NCBI RefSeq assembly: GCF_000143685.1
Contig: NC_014328.1
Location: 186,001 to 250,000 of the forward strand
Reading direction: 5' to 3'
Origin: Clostridium ljungdahlii DSM 13528
GTDB lineage: Bacteria; Bacillota; Clostridia; Clostridiales; Clostridiaceae
DNA: 64,000 nucleotides
This document shows, piece after piece, positions 34,511-44,356 of this stretch. Position 1 is the first letter of the stretch. Every line of letters starts with the position of its first letter. Under the pieces are notes generated by a model. It was not told where the DNA came from, searched no databases, and saw nothing but the letters and a program-made list of their open reading frames with translations. The translations under genes and the position numbers were made by a program.

Positions 34511-36769
34511 ATGACACAAAAAAATTTTATAACTGAATTTGGAATGTTCAGTACTATAGTAATAACTATGATAGGTGTAGGATCATTTTCATATCCCGAA
34601 GAAGTGGTAAACTATTTAGGTTCAAATGGATGGATTGGAACCATAGTAGAAGGAATATTAGTTTATTTCTTAATTTACATTGCCTATAAAGTTATAAAAT
34701 TAAATGGATATAACAAGTTATGTACAATACTACAAAATAGCTTTGGAAAGATATTTGGAAGTATTTTAGCACTTATATTTGTTGCATATAATATATTTTT
34801 TATATCCATGGGAATGAGGATATTTATAGAAGTTATAAAAATGTATTTACTGGAAAAGACTCCTTCGGAATTTCTAATAATTGTAATGATATTTACGGGA
34901 ATCTATCTTATAAGAAATGAACTGGGAGATTTGATAAAATTTAATGAAATTTCTTTTTGGATAATGTTTGTGTCAATAGGGTTAATATTTTTGTTTACTT
35001 TAAACAAAACACACTTTAACAACAGTATCCCTAACTTTATTAATAGTGATGTTTATGATTATTTAAAAGCGTTTAAAAATACAATATATAGTTTTATCGG
35101 CATAGAGATAATATATTTAGTTGGTCCTTTTGCAAAAAATAAAGGAAGTATAAGAAAAATAGCTTTAAAAAGCATCTTGTTTGTAACGTTATTTTATGTT
35201 GTTACAGTTATACTGTCTCTGGCTATTTTTTCTGAAGAACAAACTAAAACTTTATTATGGCCTACTATAACAATGATAAAATCTGTGGATATAAGAGGAG
35301 CCTTTATAGAGAGATGGGAAGGTATAGCAATGGCTGTATGGATCATGTTTTACTTTTGCAATTTTTCTAATGTATATTACTTGTCTTCAGATATAGTGAA
35401 AGATGTATTTAGATTAGGGGATATAAAGATCTCTTCAGCTTTAATAGCTCCCTTTATATATTTGACAGCTATGTATCCTGAAAATATAGCAGAGCTATAT
35501 CATATAATTAACACAGTAATGCCTGTGGCAGCTGCGTACAGCTTAATATTGCTTCCTTTAATTATATTTTTGTTCAGCAAACCTAAAAGAAACTTAAATG
35601 CAAGTAAGTTTATATGCATATTTTTAGTTTGTACTGTGTTAACTGGATGCTGGGATAAAGTTGAGATAGAAAGAACTCAATTGGTATCTGTAATAGGAGT
35701 AGATGCAGGAGAAGATATAGGTAAGGTTAAAGAATTAAAAAATGTAAAGTCAACAGATCTTCTAACGTCTGTAAACCTAAAAAAGATTCATGTAACTTTT
35801 GGAACACCGGATTTGAGTAAATTAGAACCAGGTAAAGGAGGTATATCTGGGGACAAATATGTTGATGTAGATGGATATTCAATGGAGGATGCTGTAAATA
35901 CAGCAATGTCTAAAAGCAGTAGAACTGTGAAGTTTAGTCAAACTAAGCTGCTTGTTTTAGGTAAAGGCTTAATGGAATATCCTGATGTAGTAAAAGAAGT
36001 CATAGATTATTTGCAAAGAGAGCCTTCTTTAAATAGAAATATGTATATAGTTTTAGCTAGTGGCAGCTCAGATAAATATATAAAAATTAAAACACCTATG
36101 GGAAAAAGTACAGAAGATTATATATTGGGATTAGTTGAAGGAGATGCCAAGGACAATGAAGTTAAGACTGTAACTTTAAATGATTTTCTAGTTAGTATGA
36201 GTGAAAATGGAAATAGCATAATACCAAAAGTTGAAATGGATAAGGACAAAAAGAATATAAAAATAGCAGGTACTGCAGCTATAAAAAATTTTAAATATGA
36301 GGGTGATTTAAATCAAGTTCAGACTTCTAATATACAATTATTACAAGGTAAATTAAAAAATGGTAAAAGAATGATATATTTAGAAGGCCATCCTGTAGAT
36401 ATAAGGATAAATGATAGCAATAGAAGAATAAAGGTGTCTCAAGAAAAAGGCAATTTGGTATTTAATATAAAGTTAAATATTGAAGGTGAGATAAAAAATT
36501 ATTATACTAATGGTAAGGTTTTATCAGTAGATAAACTGAGCTATATTGAACAAAGTTTTAATAAGGCCATATCACAGGAGTGTAAAGACGCTATAAAAGT
36601 TACTCAAAGGGATCTTAAGATTGATCCTATAGGATTTAAGGATTATATAAAAAGATATCATCCTCTCATGTGGAGGCAAGTAAAAGATAAATGGGAGGAT
36701 TCTTATAAGGATGCAGTTGTAAATGTAAATGTAGATACTAAGATAAGGAGAATTGGTGTAGTAAAATAA
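34511..36769 (+). CDS. Fused spore germination receptor B and C subunits (GerKB-GerKC)
   Basis: A 752-aa single frame joins two receptor subunits. Residues 1-355 are a GerAB-type spore permease (FGMFSTIVITMIGVGSFSYPEEVV at the start, about ten membrane helices). Residues 365-752 are a GerAC/Ger(x)C protein, beginning with a signal-like helix and intact lipobox VLTGC (cysteine 380), then WDKVEIERTQLVSVIGVDAG. The subunits are normally separate genes. There is no stop and no ATG near the junction, only an in-frame TTG without a ribosome-binding site. The eleventh helix would put the C part outside, its normal side. AAGGAG precedes the first ATG. Confidence 0.88.
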   Translation: MTQKNFITEFGMFSTIVITMIGVGSFSYPEEVVNYLGSNGWIGTIVEGILVYFLIYIAYKVIKLNGYNKLCTILQNSFGKIFGSILALIFVAYNIFFISMGMRIFIEVIKMYLLEKTPSEFLIIVMIFTGIYLIRNELGDLIKFNEISFWIMFVSIGLIFLFTLNKTHFNNSIPNFINSDVYDYLKAFKNTIYSFIGIEIIYLVGPFAKNKGSIRKIALKSILFVTLFYVVTVILSLAIFSEEQTKTLLWPTITMIKSVDIRGAFIERWEGIAMAVWIMFYFCNFSNVYYLSSDIVKDVFRLGDIKISSALIAPFIYLTAMYPENIAELYHIINTVMPVAAAYSLILLPLIIFLFSKPKRNLNASKFICIFLVCTVLTGCWDKVEIERTQLVSVIGVDAGEDIGKVKELKNVKSTDLLTSVNLKKIHVTFGTPDLSKLEPGKGGISGDKYVDVDGYSMEDAVNTAMSKSSRTVKFSQTKLLVLGKGLMEYPDVVKEVIDYLQREPSLNRNMYIVLASGSSDKYIKIKTPMGKSTEDYILGLVEGDAKDNEVKTVTLNDFLVSMSENGNSIIPKVEMDKDKKNIKIAGTAAIKNFKYEGDLNQVQTSNIQLLQGKLKNGKRMIYLEGHPVDIRINDSNRRIKVSQEKGNLVFNIKLNIEGEIKNYYTNGKVLSVDKLSYIEQSFNKAISQECKDAIKVTQRDLKIDPIGFKDYIKRYHPLMWRQVKDKWEDSYKDAVVNVNVDTKIRRIGVVK

Positions 36770-36853
36770 TAAAATACAGTGAATATAATTGAGATATATG
36801 TAAATAATTACTAATGAAATATTCAATAGTTATTAAAAAGTGGGGATGAGATT

Positions 36854-37498
36854 ATGAAGAAATTTTTATTAGTATTTAGTATATGTGTTTTAAGTATATT
36901 TACTGTATGTTCCTATTTATGTAAAGTAAAAAGTGACAATATACAAGATGATATGGCATCTAGGATTATAAGATTTCATGTTATAGCAAATAGTGATTCA
37001 AAAAGTGATCAGGCACTTAAACTAAAAGTAAGAGACGAAATATTGAAATATATACAACCTAAACTAAAGGACTGTAAAAATATAGACGAATCAAGAAAAG
37101 TTTTAATGGAAAATGATAAGGATGTATTAAAAGTAGCCCGTAGAGTAATAAGTGAACAGGGTTATAACTATGAAGTTAAAAGTACCTTATCCAAAGTAAA
37201 TTTTCCTATAAAGACTTATGGAAATATAACTCTTCCTCAGGGAAGGTATGAGGCTTATAGGGTGATTATAGGCAAAGGACGAGGTCAAAACTGGTGGTGT
37301 GTTATGTTTCCTCCATTATGTTTTGTAGATATTACAAAAGGACAAGTATCATACAAAAAGACAGAGCAAGAAATGAAAAAGGTTTTGACACCGGAGGAGT
37401 ATAAGATGGTAAATAATAATAAATTTGACATAAGTGACAAAAATAATATAAAAGTTAGATTTAAAATAATAGAAGTGTTAAATAAGTTGGGAATATAA
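36854..37498 (+). CDS. spoIIR: Stage II sporulation protein R
   Basis: SpoIIR is made in the forespore and secreted to trigger SpoIIGA processing of pro-sigma-E in the mother cell. The 214-aa protein has an N-terminal hydrophobic signal helix (FLLVFSICVLSIFTVCSYL), then IRFHVIANSDSKSDQALKLKVRD, the family hallmark, and NWWCVMFPPLCFVD. Length is typical. GTGGGG lies upstream of the ATG. I could not identify a clear sigma-F promoter in the 84-nt gap. Confidence 0.93.
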   Translation: MKKFLLVFSICVLSIFTVCSYLCKVKSDNIQDDMASRIIRFHVIANSDSKSDQALKLKVRDEILKYIQPKLKDCKNIDESRKVLMENDKDVLKVARRVISEQGYNYEVKSTLSKVNFPIKTYGNITLPQGRYEAYRVIIGKGRGQNWWCVMFPPLCFVDITKGQVSYKKTEQEMKKVLTPEEYKMVNNNKFDISDKNNIKVRFKIIEVLNKLGI

Positions 37499-37507
37499 AT
37501 CTAGTGT

Positions 37508-37576
37508 ACAAGGGGGCTGAATATGGTAAGTTCTCAAAACTTGAGAATTTCATACCTTTAATTAGCCCTAACTTGT
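37508..37576. repeat. Nested inverted repeats between convergent genes
   Basis: An outer stem ACAAGGGGGCT / AGCCCTAACTTGT, a middle GGTA/TACC and an inner TTCTCAA/TTGAGAA form a three-tier structure between spoIIR and the convergent glycosyltransferase. There is no long T tract, so it may act as a two-way transcription barrier. Confidence 0.5.
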
Positions 37577-37614
37577 AATATATGAATCGAAATCTATATT
37601 TAACACAAGTTAAT

Positions 37615-38853
37615 TTATAATTCAAATAATTTTAAAGCTGTTTTCAAAAAGTATTTTTCTGCAGATTTAAAAAAAGTTTTAGGACTATTCTTTTCATAAA
37701 TTTTATCTTCTTCTGTAAAGGAACTTTTATTTGATTTATTTTGTACAAGCCAATTTATTAAATTAAATATATCATTTCCAGCATAAGGTTTAGAAAATTT
37801 ACTGCAATTTTCTACCATGCTTTTTAGTGCATCTTTAGAGTGAAGAAGTTTTTCTATGTTTTCACCACACTTTTCTATGTCAGTTAAGTTTACAGCCAAG
37901 TTATGCCTTAGCAGAAATTGAGCATTTTTTTCTTCTTGACCTGGTATTGGAGAAAATATACCAAGTGGTATTTTGCATATTAAGGCTTCAGTAATAGTAA
38001 GTCCTCCTGGTTTTGTTAAAAGAAGGTCGCAAGCTTGCATGTACTTATTTACATGGTCAGTAAAACCTATAATTCTAGTTTCCTTTGAAGAAGAATCTTT
38101 AATCTTTGAAAGCTCTGCATAAAGTTTTTTATTTTTCCCTGTTATTATGATTATTTGAATATCTTCATTTATGTTAGCTAGCTGTTTATATATATCTACT
38201 ATTTTTCCAAGTCCTAGACTTCCACCCATAACTAGTACGGTAAATTTTGATTCGCATAAATCTAATGATTCTAACGTGTCTCCTCTATCATAATTCATAT
38301 TAAAATCTGGTTTAACAGGTATTCCTAAGTTATAAATAGTGTCTTTGGATATTCCTTTAAAAATCATTTTGCTTATCATATCTTCATTAGAAACTACATA
38401 AGCGTCAATATAAGGATGAAGCCAAGAACTATGAGAGTAATAATCAGTGATTATGGACATACAGGGTATGTTCATACTGTATTTTGACTTTAGTACCGAC
38501 AGCATTTCTGTAGAGAATGAATGGGTAGCTATTAATATATTAGGTTTAAATTCACGAATAAGTGGAATCAGTTTACAAGTCATAGCTTCAATAAGCTTAG
38601 AACTTATAGTGTTTGTAATTGTGTAATCATCTTCTGAGTAAGTGTATAATTTCCCATATAAATAAGGGGATACTTTTAGGGATTTTAAATAACTTCCAAT
38701 TACTACTTTGTCTATTATAGGATTTATATATTTAATGGTATCAATAATCTTTACTTCTGATTTTGGAGCTTTTAAGGCTATGTAACTTTTTATAGCTTCT
38801 GCAGCGTTACCATGTCCGCCTCCCGCAGAAATCGAAAGAATTAAAACTTTCAT
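37615..38853 (-). CDS. Processive lipid glycosyltransferase, MGDG synthase/UgtP-like (GT28)
   Basis: A 412-aa GT-B enzyme of the MGDG synthase/MurG superfamily, likely using diacylglycerol as acceptor and a UDP-sugar as donor at the inner membrane. Visible motifs are SISAGGGHGNAAEAIKSY at the N-terminus, a central VMGGSLGLGKI, and the donor-binding LLTKPGGLTITEAL. Such enzymes make glycolipids and, in some Firmicutes, the lipoteichoic acid anchor. The exact sugar and number of additions cannot be read. The N-terminus and AGGTG-type site support the ATG at 38853. Confidence 0.85.
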   Translation of the reverse strand: MKVLILSISAGGGHGNAAEAIKSYIALKAPKSEVKIIDTIKYINPIIDKVVIGSYLKSLKVSPYLYGKLYTYSEDDYTITNTISSKLIEAMTCKLIPLIREFKPNILIATHSFSTEMLSVLKSKYSMNIPCMSIITDYYSHSSWLHPYIDAYVVSNEDMISKMIFKGISKDTIYNLGIPVKPDFNMNYDRGDTLESLDLCESKFTVLVMGGSLGLGKIVDIYKQLANINEDIQIIIITGKNKKLYAELSKIKDSSSKETRIIGFTDHVNKYMQACDLLLTKPGGLTITEALICKIPLGIFSPIPGQEEKNAQFLLRHNLAVNLTDIEKCGENIEKLLHSKDALKSMVENCSKFSKPYAGNDIFNLINWLVQNKSNKSSFTEEDKIYEKNSPKTFFKSAEKYFLKTALKLFEL

Positions 38854-39059
38854 TTAATCACCTTCTGGTTAAGTATGTAATTTAATTATATAAAATGTAC
38901 GGAAAATAATAAACTCATTTAACTAACATTTAAGAAAAAATTAATAATAAGTAATAAATATAGTATTGGCTTTTAAATTTTATATTAAACAAATAATACA
39001 TAACAATTAGGTAAATGCAAACAATATAAAAAGAGTCAAAATGTAATAATGCAGGAATT

Positions 39060-39285
39060 ATCATCGGATCAAGTGATTCTTAGGTTCAGATGGAGTTTGC
39101 TTATAAGTATGACTTTTTCCAGCTGAACCTTATTAACAGTATTCTTAGTGTCTTTAGCACTTAGAATACGTTATCCTTTAGGGGAAGAACTTATCCAGTA
39201 GCAGTGCTTATCCCCAACTTTGATAGAAAAGCAGATATCCCAAGTCTTTGATTTGGTGATAGTCGCTTTCACTGTGTGCGATGGG
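39060..39285 (+). ncRNA. Structured RNA of about 220 nt ahead of ypeB, family not established
   Basis: A closing stem is visible: CATCG (39062-39066) with CGATG (39279-39283) and AGTGA (39072-39076) with TCACT (39269-39273). It encloses at least three hairpins: AGGTTCAG (39082-39089)/CTGAACCT (39123-39130), ATTCTTAGTG (39141-39150)/CACTTAGAAT (39158-39167) with one mismatch, and GGGGA (39181-39185)/TCCCC (39211-39215). No terminator follows before ypeB and no credible ORF covers it. G+C is higher than nearby intergenic DNA. It might be a ypeB leader or an independent RNA such as the clostridial raiA-type motif; I cannot confirm any family. Confidence 0.6.
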
Positions 39286-39349
39286 GGACGTTAGCAATGG
39301 TAGCGATCGGATAAATGGTGAGATTAGTCATAAAAAGAGGTGGAAATTT

Positions 39350-40720
39350 ATGAAGTTTTCTAAAAAAAGAATAATGTATACTGCCATAGTAACTTTAATT
39401 GTAGTGTTTTCGAGTACATTTGCCGTATTAATGACACTTGAAAGAAATGATTATAGAAATTATTTGCAGGGTGAGTATGGTAAAAGTATGTATGAATTAA
39501 TAGATGCAGTGCAAAATATAAGAACTAATTTAACCAAAGCGGCTATAGTTGGATCAAGGGAACAACAGATAGTAGTTTTTGACGAAATATTTAGGTATTC
39601 TGCTATAGCTAGTGATAAATTGCATTCACTTCCAGTGTCCCAATCTACTATATCGGATACTAGTAAGTTTTTAACTCAGGTAGGAGATTTCTGTTATAGT
39701 TTAGGCAGATCATCTACAGAAGGAAAACAGTTAAGCGAAAAAGATTATAATGATATAGAAAGATTAAAAAAGCAATCCAATGTACTTGAAAATCAGCTGG
39801 AATTAGTATCTAACAATATAAATCAAGGAAAGGTAAAATGGGGAGAAATAAGAAAAAAGATTACAGGTGTTTTTGCCCAAAGTAACGATGTATCAATATC
39901 TGAACAATTTAAGGGAATACAAAAACAGGTCCTTCAATATCCTACATTAATTTATGATGGGCCATTTTCAGATAATACACTTCAGATAAACCCTAAAATA
40001 AAATTACAAAAAGAAGTTTCTCAAGGTGAGGCAGAAAAAACTGCTAGGCAGGTTATTGGAAAAGATAAGATAGAAAATATGGATGTATCTTCTGTTAATG
40101 AAAAATCCAACATAGGGGTATATAGATTTTCTGCAGCATTAAAGGGAAGAACTAAAAAAGACAGCAGAGTGGTATGTGAAATAAGTAAAAATGGAGGGAA
40201 GGTATACTACTTAATAAATGATAAGAGTATAAATAACAGCTCTATGGACGTTAAAAAGGCTTCTGAAATTGGATTGAAGTATTTAAATAATTTAGGTTAT
40301 AAAAATATGATTACTACGTATTCCCTAAGATATAATAATGTGGCAGTAATAAACTATGTGTATAGTCAAAATGGTATACTTGTTTATCCTGATCAGATTA
40401 AACTAAAGATAGCTTTAGATAATGGAGAAATTATAGGTGTGGAAGCAGAAAAGTACTTAATATCCCATGAAGAAAATAGAAAAATAGAAACCCCTAAGTT
40501 AAGCTATGGAGAAGCTGAGAAGAGAGTTAGCAAGAGGCTTAATGTAACAAGTAAGAGGCTTACTATAATTCCTACAGAAACTAATAAGGAAATATTATGT
40601 TACGAATTTTCTGGAAATTATAAGGGGGATTACTTTAAAGTTTATGTAAATACAAGTACGGGATATGAGGAGAGAATAATTCAAATAATTGACACTCCTA
40701 ATGGTAAACTCGCTATGTAA
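39350..40720 (+). CDS. ypeB: Germination protein YpeB
   Basis: YpeB stabilises and localises the cortex-lytic enzyme SleB in Bacillus spores. The 456-aa protein has an N-terminal membrane anchor (MYTAIVTLIVVFSSTFAVLM), a helical ERNDYRNYLQGEYGKSMYELIDAV region, and C-terminal PepSY-type repeats (VSQGEAEKTARQVIG, PKLSYGEAEKRVSKRL). ATG at 39350 follows GAGGTGG; an upstream in-frame ATG at 39281 lies within the structured RNA and gives an atypical N-terminus. sleB is not adjacent. Confidence 0.9.
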   Translation: MKFSKKRIMYTAIVTLIVVFSSTFAVLMTLERNDYRNYLQGEYGKSMYELIDAVQNIRTNLTKAAIVGSREQQIVVFDEIFRYSAIASDKLHSLPVSQSTISDTSKFLTQVGDFCYSLGRSSTEGKQLSEKDYNDIERLKKQSNVLENQLELVSNNINQGKVKWGEIRKKITGVFAQSNDVSISEQFKGIQKQVLQYPTLIYDGPFSDNTLQINPKIKLQKEVSQGEAEKTARQVIGKDKIENMDVSSVNEKSNIGVYRFSAALKGRTKKDSRVVCEISKNGGKVYYLINDKSINNSSMDVKKASEIGLKYLNNLGYKNMITTYSLRYNNVAVINYVYSQNGILVYPDQIKLKIALDNGEIIGVEAEKYLISHEENRKIETPKLSYGEAEKRVSKRLNVTSKRLTIIPTETNKEILCYEFSGNYKGDYFKVYVNTSTGYEERIIQIIDTPNGKLAM

Positions 40721-40760
40721 AGCAGTGCTATTTTCTTTTAAATGTCTAGTTTAGAATGAT

Positions 40761-40789
40761 GGAAACTTCACTTATTTGGTGAGGTTTCC
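40761..40789 (+). terminator. Hairpin after ypeB
   Basis: GGAAACTTCAC (40761-40771) pairs with GTGAGGTTTCC (40779-40789) with one G-T pair. It lacks a T run, so termination is uncertain. Confidence 0.5.
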
Positions 40790-40823
40790 AAAGTGCGAAA
40801 AAGTATTTCACGATTGGAATAGA

Positions 40824-40876
40824 TTTTAATATTAAAATTAGTCTGATATAATGTATATATTAGTTATTTTAGACTA
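40824..40876 (+). promoter_or_regulatory. Promoter and flanking inverted repeat of the DUF1934 gene
   Basis: TATAAT (40847-40852) has a weak -35 (TTTTAA, 17 nt upstream). TTAGTCT (40839-40845) and AGACTAA (40870-40876) bracket the -10 and start site as an inverted repeat, a possible operator. Confidence 0.45.
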
Positions 40877-40892
40877 AAGGGGAGGCGAAGTA

Positions 40893-40941
40893 CGTTATAG
40901 CTTTACTAAAATCCATAGGTTTTGATAAAGTTTTAATAACG
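40893..40941 (+). promoter_or_regulatory. Hairpin splitting the ribosome-binding site of the DUF1934 gene
   Basis: AGGGGAGG (40878-40885) is 61 nt from the ATG at 40947. Between them lies a hairpin: CGTTAT (40893-40898) with ATAACG (40936-40941), and 40901-40913 with 40918-40930 (12 of 13 pairs, two G-U). Folded, the single-stranded spacing is about 12 nt. Confidence 0.6.
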
Positions 40942-40946
40942 AAATT

Positions 40947-41363
40947 ATGAAAAAGAAGGCTATTATATATGTATCCAGTAAACAAACTGATGAGGAAGAA
41001 CCTATAGAAGTTGTTACTCCAGGAAGTTTTTATAAAAAAAATGATTCCTATTATGCTGTTTATAAAGAAACTGAATTATCCGGAATGGAAGGAACTACTA
41101 CTACATTGAAGATAAAACAGGATAAGTTCTCTCTCATAAGAATGGGGAGTACTAGTACTAAAATGGATTTTGATAAGAATAAAAAAAATGTGTCCATGTA
41201 TAAAACACCTTATGGAACTATAGAGCTGAGAATAGAAACAAATAGTTTGAATATAAACGTAGACGAACAAGGTGGGGATATAATGATAAATTATAAAATT
41301 AGTACTGCAGGACAAGCATTAAAAAATACCAAGCTAAAAGTAAATATAAAAGTTAATGAATAA
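40947..41363 (+). CDS. DUF1934 domain protein (YwiB-like)
   Basis: A 138-aa beta-barrel-type protein of the DUF1934 family. Landmarks are EVVTPGSFYKKNDSYYAVYKETELSGMEGTTTT and the late TPYGTIELRIETNSLNINVDEQGG. The biochemical function is unknown. In other clostridia this family is also found near pyrG and rho. No Shine-Dalgarno sequence is adjacent to the ATG; the strong one upstream is separated by a stable hairpin. I see no in-frame start codon nearer that site. Confidence 0.88.
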   Translation: MKKKAIIYVSSKQTDEEEPIEVVTPGSFYKKNDSYYAVYKETELSGMEGTTTTLKIKQDKFSLIRMGSTSTKMDFDKNKKNVSMYKTPYGTIELRIETNSLNINVDEQGGDIMINYKISTAGQALKNTKLKVNIKVNE

Positions 41364-41440
41364 GTTTTTTGGGCAGTCTTGATTAAAGTATTCACATATG
41401 GCAATTAATTAAATATATAGTAATGAAAAGAGAGGGTTGA

Positions 41441-41755
41441 TTGATTGCAATGAAATATTTTAGAAATAAAGAAGAAGTATATACTAAAATAATTAAAATG
41501 CTATGTGAATACAAGGGATTTAGTAGGAAAGATATGTTTAAAATATTAAAAAATGAATCTTGCAGATACTTATTTTTTTTGCTTATTAAAAAATATGAAT
41601 GCTGTGATATGGAATTATTGAAAAAAGATTTTCCCTCTGTGAACAGTAAAAATGTAAAAAGGAATATAAAAAGAGCAGAAGAAAAATTATTGCTTGATAA
41701 AAAAATAAGAGAAATGTATTTTGAAGCAGAAGATATAATAAACAAAGTAAAATAA
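41441..41755 (+). CDS. Small basic helical protein of unknown function
   Basis: A 104-aa lysine-rich, all-helical protein. No domain is recognised. The central KNESCRYLFFLLIKKYECCDMELL stretch is amphipathic with three cysteines, and the C-terminus is a predicted charged helix (KRNIKRAEEKLLLDKKIREM). TTG at 41441 or ATG at 41450 are both possible behind AGAGGG. It lies between the DUF1934 gene and pyrG and is followed by a perfect 20-bp-arm hairpin. A role in nucleic acid binding would be a guess. Confidence 0.65.
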   Translation: MIAMKYFRNKEEVYTKIIKMLCEYKGFSRKDMFKILKNESCRYLFFLLIKKYECCDMELLKKDFPSVNSKNVKRNIKRAEEKLLLDKKIREMYFEAEDIINKVK

Positions 41756-41867
41756 ATATTTATAGAAAAGAATAAAAAAATATGGAATATAAATAGAAAG
41801 TGTGATATCATAGTAAATATGTTTTGAACAAAAATACACCATTTTACTATTTATGAAGGTAATTGTT

Positions 41868-41916
41868 ATTATAAAACTAATTAATTAGTTTGTCAATAAT
41901 TAATTAGTTTTATAAT
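41868..41916 (+). terminator. Perfect 20-bp-arm A/T-rich hairpin upstream of pyrG
   Basis: Arms 41868-41887 and 41897-41916 are exact complements around a 9-nt loop; T-rich sequence follows. It lies 100 nt before pyrG. It is either the terminator of the preceding gene or a pyrG attenuator. Confidence 0.6.
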
Positions 41917-41976
41917 GTTATTTATATTTTTAAATAGTTAAATTAAAGATTGTAATACTAAAACTTTATAGGATAA

Positions 41977-43620
<1,644 letters not shown>

Positions 43621-43637
43621 TATATTTTTAAATTAAG

Positions 43638-43678
43638 AAATTGGTATGTGTTAGTGAAAACTACATATACCAATTTTT
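43638..43678 (+). terminator. Intrinsic terminator after pyrG
   Basis: AAATTGGTATGTG (43638-43650) pairs with CATATACCAATTT, followed by TTTTT. Confidence 0.85.
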
Positions 43679-43830
43679 GTCGAGAAAATAATATAAATAA
43701 AAGTAATATAAACAATTTTTATGAAGGATTTTAGTAATATTTATAGAAATATTAATGTATATAGTATTAAGATATTTAAAGAAATACTATATTTTATTCT
43801 GAAATACCAATTTTATGGGGGGTGAGGTTT

Positions 43831-44175
43831 ATGGTATTTGAAACGAATATAAGCATTGCTGTTATAAGTCCAGAAGGGAAATACTGTATCAAGGATTTCT
43901 CTCTATTTGACACTAACAAAATTAATGAAAGTTTCACCTCTTTAAAGGTAAGTTCTATAAATAATGGCGTATTATCCTTAAAAATAAAATGTGGACTTTG
44001 CGGGAGCATTCACTATTATAAATATAATATAAATAAAGTAGTTAAAAAAAATATTATAATTGGAGGATGCGAGTTGTTAGGGTTCCCTATATTTTGTATA
44101 GGAAATCGTAAGAGCGTAGAAGAAAAAATATTAAGGTATACTCGAGCTAATAAAAAAATATATGCTATGATATAA
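43831..44175 (+). CDS. Hypothetical protein with CxxC motif
   Basis: A 114-aa protein without a recognised domain. It has a beta-rich pattern, a CGLCG pair near the middle and two further cysteines (GGCELLGFPIFC), compatible with metal binding or disulfides. ATG at 43831 follows GGGGTGAGG. It stands between pyrG and rho with its own spacing on both sides. Confidence 0.7.
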   Translation: MVFETNISIAVISPEGKYCIKDFSLFDTNKINESFTSLKVSSINNGVLSLKIKCGLCGSIHYYKYNINKVVKKNIIIGGCELLGFPIFCIGNRKSVEEKILRYTRANKKIYAMI

Positions 44176-44356
44176 ATTTTTTGTAATTATCAAAAATAAT
44201 GTAGATTAAAATATAGAAAAAGGGTATAATGTTATATGTATATAAGCATTTCTATATGGAATTTTCTTAATTAGTAATGATATTTTCAATTATATTTTAA
44301 ATGTTTCCCTAAATTTAATTGTAATATAAAATTAGACAATTGTGAGGTGTTACCTT

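Noticed and set aside
35560..35660. Separate start codon for a GerKC protein
   Set aside because: The only ATG at the junction is out of frame and meets a stop within ten codons; the in-frame TTG has no ribosome-binding site.
39281..39349. Upstream ATG of ypeB at 39281
   Set aside because: It falls in the structured RNA, gives an atypical N-terminus, and the ATG at 39350 has a proper GAGGTGG site.
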